A stretch of 64,000 bases of DNA from positions 1-64,000 of the forward strand of contig JAJYHX010000002.1 in assembly GCA_021784575.1 (NCBI GenBank). Reading direction: 5' to 3'. Shown piece after piece: positions 50,797 to 57,673 of this stretch (position 1 is its first letter; every line of letters begins with the position of its first letter). The notes beneath the pieces were generated by a model that saw nothing but the letters and a program-made list of their open reading frames with translations, was not told the origin of the DNA and did no database searches. The stretch comes from Nitrospirota bacterium. GTDB taxonomy: Bacteria > Nitrospirota > JACRHJ01. The translations under genes and the position numbers were made by a program.

Positions 50797-51601
50797 CGGC
50801 AGCCGCGGAACCTCCGACCTGCTCACGGAACGTGAGATTCTTCCGGGCCTTGCGACCGACCGCCTCGGCAGGAACATAGTTTATTTCGATTCGACGGACT
50901 CCACGAACGCGCAGGCCGCGCGTCTGGCGGGCGAGGGCGCGCCGGAAGGGACGCTGACAATCGCCGAATCGCAGACGGCGGGCAGGGGGCGTCTTGGCAG
51001 GAAGTGGGAGTCCCCGCCCGGCGTGAACCTGTATTTTACCCTGATACTGCGCCCGGAAATCCCGCCCGCAGCCGCGCCCATGATTACGCTTGCCGCGGGG
51101 GCGGCGCTGGCAAAGTCCGTCCGCGCGCTCTACGGCCTTCCCGCCGCGGTAAAATGGCCGAACGACGCGCTGCTGCATTCCAGGAAATTCGCGGGCGTCC
51201 TGACGGAGATGAACGCGGGAGCTTCGCGTATCCGCCACGTCCTTCTTGGAGTCGGCGTGGACGTGAACATGACTGAAGACATGTTTCCGGAAGAGATACG
51301 GGACATATCGACTTCAATTTATATTTCGCGCGGGGAGAAGGCGGACCGGGCGGAACTTTTAAGGCTGTTTCTTTCCGAGATGGAGACGCTCTACGACAAT
51401 ATCGTTTCCGGCAGGAGAGAGATTATTCTTGACGCCTGGCGCTCTCTCTCCTGCACGCTCGGCAGGCGCGTGACGGTTAAGGGGCTGTGGGGCGAGAAAA
51501 CGGGGACGGCCACGGACATTGACGCCTCCGGCGGGCTTGTAATACGCGGGGACGACGGTGAAGCTGGAACGGTCGTTAGCGGGGATTTATTCTTCGATTA
51601 A
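50789..51601 (+). CDS. birA: Biotin-[acetyl-CoA-carboxylase] ligase (no HTH domain)
   Basis: BirA attaches biotin to carboxylase BCCP. The 270-residue form starts near the catalytic domain: YFDSTDSTNAQAARLAGEGA, the biotin/ATP loop AESQTAGRGRLGRKWESPPG (about 60-79), NLYFTLILRP, VKWPNDALLHSRKFAGVLTE (Lys about 121) and LGVGVDVNMT. The N-terminal DNA-binding domain of bifunctional BirA is absent, so it should not be a biotin repressor. The C-terminal SH3-like domain (GRRVTVKGLWGEKTGTATDI) is present. Confidence 0.95.
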   Translation: MSDGSRGTSDLLTEREILPGLATDRLGRNIVYFDSTDSTNAQAARLAGEGAPEGTLTIAESQTAGRGRLGRKWESPPGVNLYFTLILRPEIPPAAAPMITLAAGAALAKSVRALYGLPAAVKWPNDALLHSRKFAGVLTEMNAGASRIRHVLLGVGVDVNMTEDMFPEEIRDISTSIYISRGEKADRAELLRLFLSEMETLYDNIVSGRREIILDAWRSLSCTLGRRVTVKGLWGEKTGTATDIDASGGLVIRGDDGEAGTVVSGDLFFD

Positions 51602-51620
51602 CCCGCCGCCGGAATAAAAA

Positions 51621-51706
51621 AACTGAGCAGGGAATTTTTCGGTTCATATTTTCCGGAGTTTTTATGCTCCTGCTTCATATGTCCCTACTATTTTCCCTAC
51701 TCAGTT
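51621..51706. terminator. Branched hairpin terminator between birA and the convergent gene
   Basis: AACTGAGCAGGGAA (51,621-51,634) pairs with TTCCCTACTCAGTT (51,693-51,706) with one mismatch. Inside the loop GGAG/CTCC (about 51,656-51,670) forms a second hairpin, and AGTAGGGA occurs twice on the minus strand. On the minus strand the outer stem is followed by a run of T (AGTTTTTTTATTCC), so it should end the transcript of the gene at 51,784; it may also stop birA transcripts. Confidence 0.75.
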
Positions 51707-51783
51707 AATAAAATTATACCTCGTGCTTTCGGTTTGTCAAATCGGGCTGCGGCGGCCCCGAACGGGCGGCCTTTTATGTGTTT

Positions 51784-52359
51784 TTATTGTTTGTCTATGG
51801 TTATAACCAACGACTTATTGCGCTGTATATCCCCCTCGGCGTTGTCAGTTACTATATTATACCCCAGACAATTCCCGGAAACCGATGCTGATAAAGAATC
51901 GCCTGTTCCGGTATTTTTATATGTCATGCTTCCGGAGTTGAAACTCACTTTAGAAGTCCCCGTAAAACTGTAACTGACGACGCCGTTATTTTGAAAATAA
52001 AGCGATAACGTGCCGCCCGAACCGCTGCCGATATGAAAGTCTGGGTCCGCGTTGACGTTGGTAATTAGCGATGCGTGCTTGCCGCCGAGCACAGTGAAGT
52101 CCGAATTCGGTATATCTCCCCATCCATACGACCGACTGTTGGCCGTATAGTCGTAGGTATAGTAGGTTAAATATGTATAGGGACTTGTTACCGTGCCCCC
52201 TTTCCATACGTCAACGTAGCCGTATGAGCTTGAGTTGCTCCAGGTTACATAGGCCGCGTCGCCGCTGCCTATGCTTGTAAATACCGTAGCGCCGAAAGAG
52301 CTGGCGGAGACCATAAGAATCCCGGACATCAGAACCAAGGCGCAAAGCATCTGCTTCAT
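51784..52359 (-). CDS. Secreted Gly/Ser/Tyr-rich protein, unknown
   Basis: A signal peptide (to about 24, SFG-ATVF) is followed by a 167-residue beta-rich mature part with many Ser, Gly, Thr and Tyr (VTWSNSSSYGYVDVWKGGTV, YTYLTYYTYDYTANSRSYGW, GSGSGGTLSLYFQNNGVVSY). One Cys is present. The composition suggests an extracellular or surface-fibre protein. I recognise no family. It is more AT-rich than its neighbours, has its own promoter candidate and terminator, and is a single-gene unit. Confidence 0.75.
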   Translation of the reverse strand: MKQMLCALVLMSGILMVSASSFGATVFTSIGSGDAAYVTWSNSSSYGYVDVWKGGTVTSPYTYLTYYTYDYTANSRSYGWGDIPNSDFTVLGGKHASLITNVNADPDFHIGSGSGGTLSLYFQNNGVVSYSFTGTSKVSFNSGSMTYKNTGTGDSLSASVSGNCLGYNIVTDNAEGDIQRNKSLVITIDKQ

Positions 52360-52465
52360 GGCGTTCCTCCGTATTTAGTTTGGTTGTCGGTTTGACCTTG
52401 GATAAATTGACTCGGATAAGCGCTTGCTTTAAACGGCCTTGAGCTTCGCGGGCGGAATTATATGA

Positions 52466-52494
52466 AATCTAATTTAAGGGATGATAGTTGTCAA
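52466..52494 (-). promoter_or_regulatory. Candidate promoter of the secreted orphan
   Basis: On the minus strand TTGACA (52,494-52,489) and TAGATT (52,471-52,466) are 17 nt apart. The leader would be about 100 nt. Confidence 0.45.
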
Positions 52495-52517
52495 TTCGAT
52501 ATATTGATAAAAATTAC

Positions 52518-53429
52518 TTACGGCCACCATCTCCAGAGGGCGATTATTGCTATCACCAGAAATATCGCGGTGAGGTTCATGTAGGCCAGCAGGTAGAAGG
52601 CGGCCCTGGGTTTGTTGTTTGAGGGGAGAAGAATATTCAGAACACCCGCCTTCGGGAATGCCTCAAGTTTTTCCGGGCCGTGCGGGGCCTGTTTTATGGC
52701 CGTTGTAAGGTCCATCCCGGCCTGGTGCCTTGCGTGTTTCCCGCTTTTCCAGAGCGGACTTTGCGTAAGGTCGTAGACGTTCCCGTCTACCGCCGCATAA
52801 GCTTGCCTGCCCTCTTTGCCGTCGAAGTTCGAGAGCATGTCCGGTGTAAATCCGGTATTCCCGTCTCCGGCGGCGGGGGCCGGTTTCGCAGCCAGCCGCT
52901 TTTTCAGTCTCGGCCCGATTACGAACGTGACGACCGCGGCGGAGGCGGACATGATCAGATACAGAAAAATCTTTATCGACAACAAGATACCGAAACGGCT
53001 GTGGAACAATGCCCCGAAGGACGGCACGGCGGAGATTGTAAGCAATATGCCCGTTGCCCCGACGACGACGATGCCCGCCCAGCCCAAGGCAAGCTCTCCT
53101 TTCGGTAGGCCCCTGGCGGCGTATGCGGGTTTCAGGATTATGTGGACGTAGAATATAGCGCCGAACCAGATTATCCCTGCAAGTATGTGGAGATAGCCGA
53201 TTATGAACCTGGCCGTGTCCTTGACGGCGGACGGCGTAACCTTGCCCGAGAGCAGGGCCTTGTATCTTTGGCCCGCGCTTGTAAGAGTTCCGCCGCCGGA
53301 GGGGTTTTCGTGGCAGAATGCGCAGGGAAGGCCGGTTTTCATGGCGAACTGCTCCGTTGCCGAAGCGGGTGCGGCAAGGGCCATGAAAAACAGCATGAAG
53401 ACCAGTGCGGGGACGATTTTCATACGCAT
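52518..53429 (-). CDS. Membrane haem protein: CxxCH + CopD-like + cytochrome b5-like domain
   Basis: The 303-residue product has a signal peptide (to about 25), a haem c motif CAFCH at residues 36-40, then three transmembrane helices (about 73-99, 112-131, 140-175; HILAGIIWFGAIFYVHIILK is CopD-like), a periplasmic or cytoplasmic domain (about 190-265; NFDGKEGRQAYAAVDGNVYD and HARHQAGMDLTTAIKQAPHG) with the spacing of a cytochrome b5-like haem pocket, and a final helix (275-302). It may pass electrons across the membrane. A partner is not visible. The fusion of all three parts is unusual to me. Confidence 0.8.
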   Translation of the reverse strand: MRMKIVPALVFMLFFMALAAPASATEQFAMKTGLPCAFCHENPSGGGTLTSAGQRYKALLSGKVTPSAVKDTARFIIGYLHILAGIIWFGAIFYVHIILKPAYAARGLPKGELALGWAGIVVVGATGILLTISAVPSFGALFHSRFGILLSIKIFLYLIMSASAAVVTFVIGPRLKKRLAAKPAPAAGDGNTGFTPDMLSNFDGKEGRQAYAAVDGNVYDLTQSPLWKSGKHARHQAGMDLTTAIKQAPHGPEKLEAFPKAGVLNILLPSNNKPRAAFYLLAYMNLTAIFLVIAIIALWRWWP

Positions 53430-53470
53430 GTGGAATATTACAACGGGAAGGCCGAAAAATCAAAAAGATA

Positions 53471-53499
53471 TTGAAACAATGGCGGGTTTCTGTTATCTT
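53471..53499 (+). promoter_or_regulatory. Candidate coaX promoter
   Basis: TTGAAA at 53,471-53,476 and TATCTT at 53,494-53,499 are 17 nt apart, with a start near 53,506 and a short leader. Confidence 0.5.
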
Positions 53500-53531
53500 T
53501 CATGGCGACAGGGCAACACTTGGGAGGGGAT

Positions 53532-54317
53532 ATGCTCCTCGCAATCGACATCGGCAACAGCACAATTTCATTCGGGATTTTTGAGGGCGAGGAGATAGTC
53601 TGCTCCTTTAAGGCCGAATCCCGCAAGAGAGCGGCTCCGGACGAGTATGCGGCCTTTGTCCGTGCGCAGACTGCGGCCTTTAAAATCGCCCCCGGCGCAA
53701 TCGACGGCGCTGTAATTTCCTCGGTGGCGCCTGCACTTGTGCATGTCTTCTTCAGCGTTTTAAAGACGCTTGACATGCCCTCGCCGCTCCTTGTCTCCTC
53801 CCGGCTCAAGCTCCCGATAAAGATAAAATACAAGTCCCCGGAAACGCTCGGTTCGGACAGGATCGCCTCCGCGAGCGGGGCGTTTGCCGGGCGACCGGCC
53901 TCAGAAATGGGCCCGGTGGCGGTGCTCGATTTCGGCACGGCGACGACCATCTCCGTCGTCGATTCCGGCGGCAATTTCCTTGGGGGGACAATCTCGCCTG
54001 GACTCATAACCTCTTACGAAGCCTTGACAAATGCCGCCGCAGGCCTTCCAGGTATTGGGCTTGCGTATCCCAAAAAACCCATCGGCGAAGACACAGCCGA
54101 GGGCCTCGAATCTGGGGTGATTCTCGGCCATGCGGCGATGGCGGAGGGGCTTTTGGGCCTGGCGGAAGGGCAGCTCGGCGCGAAGCTCCGGGCCGTGGCG
54201 ACAGGCGGGCTTGCCGATATGGTCGTCCCGCACATGACAAAGCGAAAGCCGGTGATTGACCCGCACCTTACGCTGAAGGGCCTCGCCCGCATCTATAAGA
54301 TAAATCTCGATAAATAG
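53532..54317 (+). CDS. coaX: Type III pantothenate kinase
   Basis: CoaX phosphorylates pantothenate in coenzyme A synthesis and, unlike CoaA, is not feedback-inhibited by CoA. The 261-residue product begins MLLAIDIGNSTISFGIFEGE, with the ASKHA phosphate loop, then YKSPETLGSDRIASASGAFA, VLDFGTATTISVVDSGGNFL and GTISPGLITSYEAL. ATG 53,532, 2 nt after GGAGGGG, is preferred to an earlier ATG at 53,502. birA-coaX pairing is usual in many bacteria; here two minus-strand genes intervene. Confidence 0.95.
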   Translation: MLLAIDIGNSTISFGIFEGEEIVCSFKAESRKRAAPDEYAAFVRAQTAAFKIAPGAIDGAVISSVAPALVHVFFSVLKTLDMPSPLLVSSRLKLPIKIKYKSPETLGSDRIASASGAFAGRPASEMGPVAVLDFGTATTISVVDSGGNFLGGTISPGLITSYEALTNAAAGLPGIGLAYPKKPIGEDTAEGLESGVILGHAAMAEGLLGLAEGQLGAKLRAVATGGLADMVVPHMTKRKPVIDPHLTLKGLARIYKINLDK

Positions 54318-54660
54318 CCTTAATTCCCATGTCGCATAAATAATAGCTTATTAATTGCCGGTCGGGAAATTCCCGCGGAACCGCCTGTCCCGGCGCACAC
54401 TTTTTGCCACAAAATCACGCCTTCCCCGCACCCCCTTTTTGGCCCGAAATTGCCCGAAAACGGCCTGTTTTCGAGCCGCTTTCGATACCGGCGGAAAAAT
54501 GTGATTTGTTTTATTTTTACTTTAATAATCAATAAGTTATATAACCAATTCGGAATATCCATTGACAACGAACTTCGCCTACCGATGAGTATTGCTCAAG
54601 GGTATACGGGTTTGAGTATTAGTAAATAGCATCATCATTGCCGAAACCGTTAAAGTCAAA
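54318..54660. other. Non-coding region between coaX and the repeats before tRNA-Thr
   Basis: The gap from coaX to tRNA-Thr is 571 nt. This first part holds no gene I can support: an 82-codon minus-strand frame (54,320-54,568) has no ribosome site and unusual composition. Bases 54,480-54,560 are AT-rich and contain TTGACA at 54,563-54,568 without a matching -10. A GC-rich, pyrimidine-rich stretch lies at 54,360-54,450 with a CCCCC-TTTTT run. Its role is unknown. Confidence 0.5.
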
Positions 54661-54663
54661 GGT

Positions 54664-54778
54664 GGATTCTTCGCGGTGCTCAGAATGACAGCTTACCTTC
54701 CTCCCCCTCTTAAGATAAGAGGGGGAACGAGGGGGCGTTATGACAACTGTAGCTTATTCGCGCTGCTCAGAATGACAG
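54664..54778. repeat. A-B-A repeat cluster before tRNA-Thr
   Basis: A family A unit (GATTCTTCGCGGTGCTCAGA plus ATGAC, 54,665-54,689), an inverted family B element (54,697-54,740; CCCCCTCTTAAGATAAGAGG then GAACGAGGGGGCGTTA), and a second A unit (about 54,757-54,778) lie in tandem. The B element is the reverse complement of the copies at 13,399 and 24,877. Confidence 0.8.
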
Positions 54779-54828
54779 GCGTGGAGACACGGGGCGGAAA
54801 TGAACTTGCGCCGGCTCGCTCTTTTTCC

Positions 54829-54857
54829 TTGACTTGCCATTAATTTCCCTATAAAAT
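54829..54857 (+). promoter_or_regulatory. tRNA-Thr promoter
   Basis: TTGACT at 54,829-54,834 and TAAAAT at 54,852-54,857 with 17-nt spacing. The start would be near 54,864, about 25 nt before the mature tRNA. Confidence 0.8.
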
Positions 54858-54888
54858 AAACAACTTCTGTAAAAACGTAAAAAAACGC

Positions 54889-54964
54889 GCTGGCGTAGCT
54901 CAGCTGGTAGAGCAGCTGACTTGTAATCAGCAGGTCGGAGGTTCGACCCCTCTCGCCAGCTCCA
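54889..54964 (+). tRNA. tRNA-Thr (TGT anticodon)
   Basis: The 76-nt gene folds with acceptor GCTGGCG/CGCCAGC, D arm GCTCAGCTGGTAGAGC, anticodon stem GCTGA/TCAGC with loop CTTGTAA (anticodon TGT, reading ACA and others), T arm GGAGGTTCGACCCCTC and an encoded TCCA end. Confidence 0.96.
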
Positions 54965-54971
54965 ACAAATC

Positions 54972-55000
54972 AATGGGTTACGCGATTTTCGTAACCCATT
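54972..55000 (+). terminator. Perfect hairpin after tRNA-Thr
   Basis: AATGGGTTACG (54,972-54,982) and CGTAACCCATT (54,990-55,000) are perfect 11-nt arms over a CGATTTT loop. No long T-run follows, so it may be a weak terminator or a 3' processing element. A second small hairpin GCTTAC...GTAAGC follows at about 55,015-55,034. Confidence 0.6.
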
Positions 55001-55136
55001 AAATCCCTCACGTTCGCTTACATTTCTCGTAAGCTCAAAAATAACCTTACTTTTCCATATATTACCTTTTAGGATATGGCGACGTCATGCTTCAGTTACC
55101 ATGTTATCTGAAATTTGGGTTTTAGAATATTTGCTA

Positions 55137-55166
55137 TTGATTTTACGGTTACGGCAAGAGTATTAT
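55137..55166 (+). promoter_or_regulatory. Candidate promoter of the RND efflux operon
   Basis: TTGATT at 55,137-55,142 and TATTAT at 55,161-55,166 are 18 nt apart. The leader to the first gene is about 22 nt. No regulator gene is adjacent. Confidence 0.6.
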
Positions 55167-55194
55167 AGCTTTTCAGTAAATTTGCGAGGCAATA

Positions 55195-56562
55195 GTGAAA
55201 AAAAGCCGGAAATATCTCGCCCTGGTAATCGTTTTTTTGATGTTGCAGGGCTGCGCAATATACCGCCCCAAGCCTCTTGATAAGCATGTAGTTTCACAGA
55301 CCCTATCCACCCCCGACCTTGAGTCTATCCGCATAAAAGCCGAAGAGATAAGGCATCCGATCCTGAAGCCGCGCAATATTGATTTCAGCAGGGGCATTTC
55401 CGCCGATGACGCGGCTATTATAGCCGTCATAATGAACCCCGCCCTCCGGGATGAACGCGACCGCCTCGGCGTGGCGGACGCACAGCTCTTGCAGGCCGGG
55501 ATATTGCCGAACCCCACCTTCGGCTACAGCTCGGATTTTCCCATCGGCGGCAGTACCGCCGGGACGGTAACCGCATACGGCCTCGGACTGGACTGGGACA
55601 TCCGGTCGCTCCTTACTCGGGGCGCGAAGGTCGATGCGGCGCGCGCCAGGGCGGCCTCGGTGAATCTGGAAGTGGCGTGGAAGGAGTGGCAGGTTGCGGA
55701 ATCCGCGAAAAGGCATGTTTACAGGCTCCTGTACCTCGATAAGCAGCTTGCCGTCGGCAGGAAGGAGGAAGCGGGCCTGAGAAAAAACCTGGATGCGGTA
55801 AGGAAAGCTGTCGGGATGGGAAATATGACAATAGTAGACGAAAATGCCGTTGACGCCACCTTGAGGAAAATACATACGACGGTGCTAGATATAAAAAAGA
55901 GACGCGAGCAGGAAAGGCTTACCCTGAACCGCATACTCGGTTTTCCGCCGGACAGCGTAATACCGCTCGCCAAAGGCATGGGGCTGCCGTCTTCTGGAAA
56001 CGTCCCGTCCCTTGCGAATATAATGAACGGCATCGAGAAAAGGCGGCTCGACCTGCTCGCCCTCAGGATGGGTTACAAGAGCAGGGAGGCAAGCCTGAGG
56101 GCCGCGGTGCGCGCGCAGTTCCCGAAGATAAACGTCGGGTTCTCTCATGCGCGCGACAACACGGATGTCATAAGCGCGGGGTTTTCCGTGTCCATAAGCC
56201 TGCCGTTTTTCGACAGGAACCAGGGCAGGATTGCAATTGAAAAGGCGGGAAGAAGACAGCTTTTCGACGAATACTTGAACCGTGTCTATCAGACAAGGGC
56301 TGATGCGGCCTCCATCCTTGCCGATATTAAATCTGTCGGGAAGCAGGTGGATGCTGCCGACAAGGCCACAAGGTCGCTTCAGAAGCTTGTCCGGATTTCC
56401 TACAGGGGGTTTCTCGAGGGGAATATAGACGTCCTGAGCTATTATGACGAAGTTGACAGGCTTTTCTCCAGGAGGCTTGAGACGCTTAGGCTTGAGCAGG
56501 GACTGGCAGACCTTCATGTCGCGCTGGAAATAACTTCCGGGGAGTTTCTGGGCCGTAAATAA
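55195..56562 (+). CDS. TolC/CusC-family outer-membrane efflux lipoprotein
   Basis: The 455-residue product has a lipoprotein signal ending LQGC (lipid-bearing Cys20), then two outer-membrane-factor repeats: a coiled-coil half with AIIAVIMNPALRDERDRLGV and LLQAGILPNPTFGYSSDFPI, and a second half with RRLDLLALRMGYKSREASLR, FPKINVGFSHARDNTDVISA and ISLPFFDRNQGRIAIEKA. It should form the outer-membrane channel for the RND pump encoded next. The start is GTG 55,195 and no close ribosome site is strong (GAGGC). Confidence 0.92.
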   Translation: MKKSRKYLALVIVFLMLQGCAIYRPKPLDKHVVSQTLSTPDLESIRIKAEEIRHPILKPRNIDFSRGISADDAAIIAVIMNPALRDERDRLGVADAQLLQAGILPNPTFGYSSDFPIGGSTAGTVTAYGLGLDWDIRSLLTRGAKVDAARARAASVNLEVAWKEWQVAESAKRHVYRLLYLDKQLAVGRKEEAGLRKNLDAVRKAVGMGNMTIVDENAVDATLRKIHTTVLDIKKRREQERLTLNRILGFPPDSVIPLAKGMGLPSSGNVPSLANIMNGIEKRRLDLLALRMGYKSREASLRAAVRAQFPKINVGFSHARDNTDVISAGFSVSISLPFFDRNQGRIAIEKAGRRQLFDEYLNRVYQTRADAASILADIKSVGKQVDAADKATRSLQKLVRISYRGFLEGNIDVLSYYDEVDRLFSRRLETLRLEQGLADLHVALEITSGEFLGRK

Positions 56563-56581
56563 GAAGGAGGTTCCAAAAACG

Positions 56582-57673
56582 ATGAAAAAGCCCGCGAAGG
56601 GCATTATTATAGCCATGGCAATCATCTGTCTTGCAGGCGGCGCATACTGGTTCTATCACGGGGGCCGGGCGCGGAAGGCAAAACAGGGTGTGCCGTCCGG
56701 GAAAGAATCCGCCCCTGTCGCGGTGGTGGAAGCGGAACCGATAAGGCAGGCCGACATCGCGGAGCATACGACGGTCTACGGAGATGTCGTGCCGGCCCCC
56801 GGCGCCATACAGGTGGTTTCCGTCCCTTACGAGAGCATGATAAACCGGATAATGGTAAGCGAAAGGCAGAAGGTTTCCAGAGGCGATCCATTGCTGGAGC
56901 TTAAGCCCAGCCCGAGTACGCGCCTGGAGCTTGAGCAGGCGCGAAACGCAAACGGCACAGCCATACAACAGCTCGCAAAGGTAAAAGAGCTTTTTGCCCT
57001 GAAGCTCGCGACGAACTCCCAGATGCTCAATGCGCAGGAGGCGGCCCGGCAGGCATCCGCCCGGCTTGAAAGCTTTAAAAAGCGCGGTGTTGACGGCAAA
57101 CGCATCATCAGTTCAAATGCGACGGGACTCATTAACAAGGTAAGCGTCCAGGAAGGGGCGATAGTCCCGGCGGGAAATCCGCTCATTGAGATAATCGCCC
57201 AGAACCGTCTCGAAGTCCGCCTTGGGGTGGAACCGGACGTCATAAACCGCCTCGTCCCCGGACAGGCCGTCAAGCTCGGTTATGTCAATGTGTCCGGCGC
57301 GGGGGAAATAACCGGCAAAATAAGGAAAATATCGCGCGCGGTAAACCCGAAGACGCGCCTTGTGGACGTGTTCGTTACCCTGCCGCGCTCGGCGGAATAC
57401 ATGCTCGGCGAATATATCATCGGCAGGATGAGGACGGCCTCTTCCGCCGGCTTCGTGGTTCCACGAAGCGCCGTCCTGCCGGAGAACGGGAAACATGTGC
57501 TCTTTACCGTGAAGGACGGGCGCGCGGTCAGGCATGTCGTGAAGGTAATCGTCGAAAACGACAGGGATGTTCAGGTATCCGGGCCGGGGCTTAAAGCGGG
57601 AGAGCAGGCCGTGGTCGTCGGCGATTACGAGCTTAAGGACGGGATGGCCGTAAATACATCGGGGGGCAGATGA
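56582..57673 (+). CDS. RND-pump periplasmic adaptor (membrane fusion protein)
   Basis: The 363-residue product has an N-terminal anchor (about 7-25), a barrel-sandwich hybrid domain (VPYESMINRIMVSERQKVSR; SNATGLINKVSVQEGAIVPA), an alpha hairpin (about 115-160), a beta barrel and a membrane-proximal domain ending GEQAVVVGDYELKDGMAV. It links pump and channel. The start follows AGAAGGAGG. The last four bases overlap the permease start (ATGA). Confidence 0.93.
   Translation: MKKPAKGIIIAMAIICLAGGAYWFYHGGRARKAKQGVPSGKESAPVAVVEAEPIRQADIAEHTTVYGDVVPAPGAIQVVSVPYESMINRIMVSERQKVSRGDPLLELKPSPSTRLELEQARNANGTAIQQLAKVKELFALKLATNSQMLNAQEAARQASARLESFKKRGVDGKRIISSNATGLINKVSVQEGAIVPAGNPLIEIIAQNRLEVRLGVEPDVINRLVPGQAVKLGYVNVSGAGEITGKIRKISRAVNPKTRLVDVFVTLPRSAEYMLGEYIIGRMRTASSAGFVVPRSAVLPENGKHVLFTVKDGRAVRHVVKVIVENDRDVQVSGPGLKAGEQAVVVGDYELKDGMAVNTSGGR

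Noticed and set aside
54320-54568. An 82-codon minus-strand frame after coaX
   Set aside because: No ribosome site, no recognisable family, and composition unlike the neighbours.
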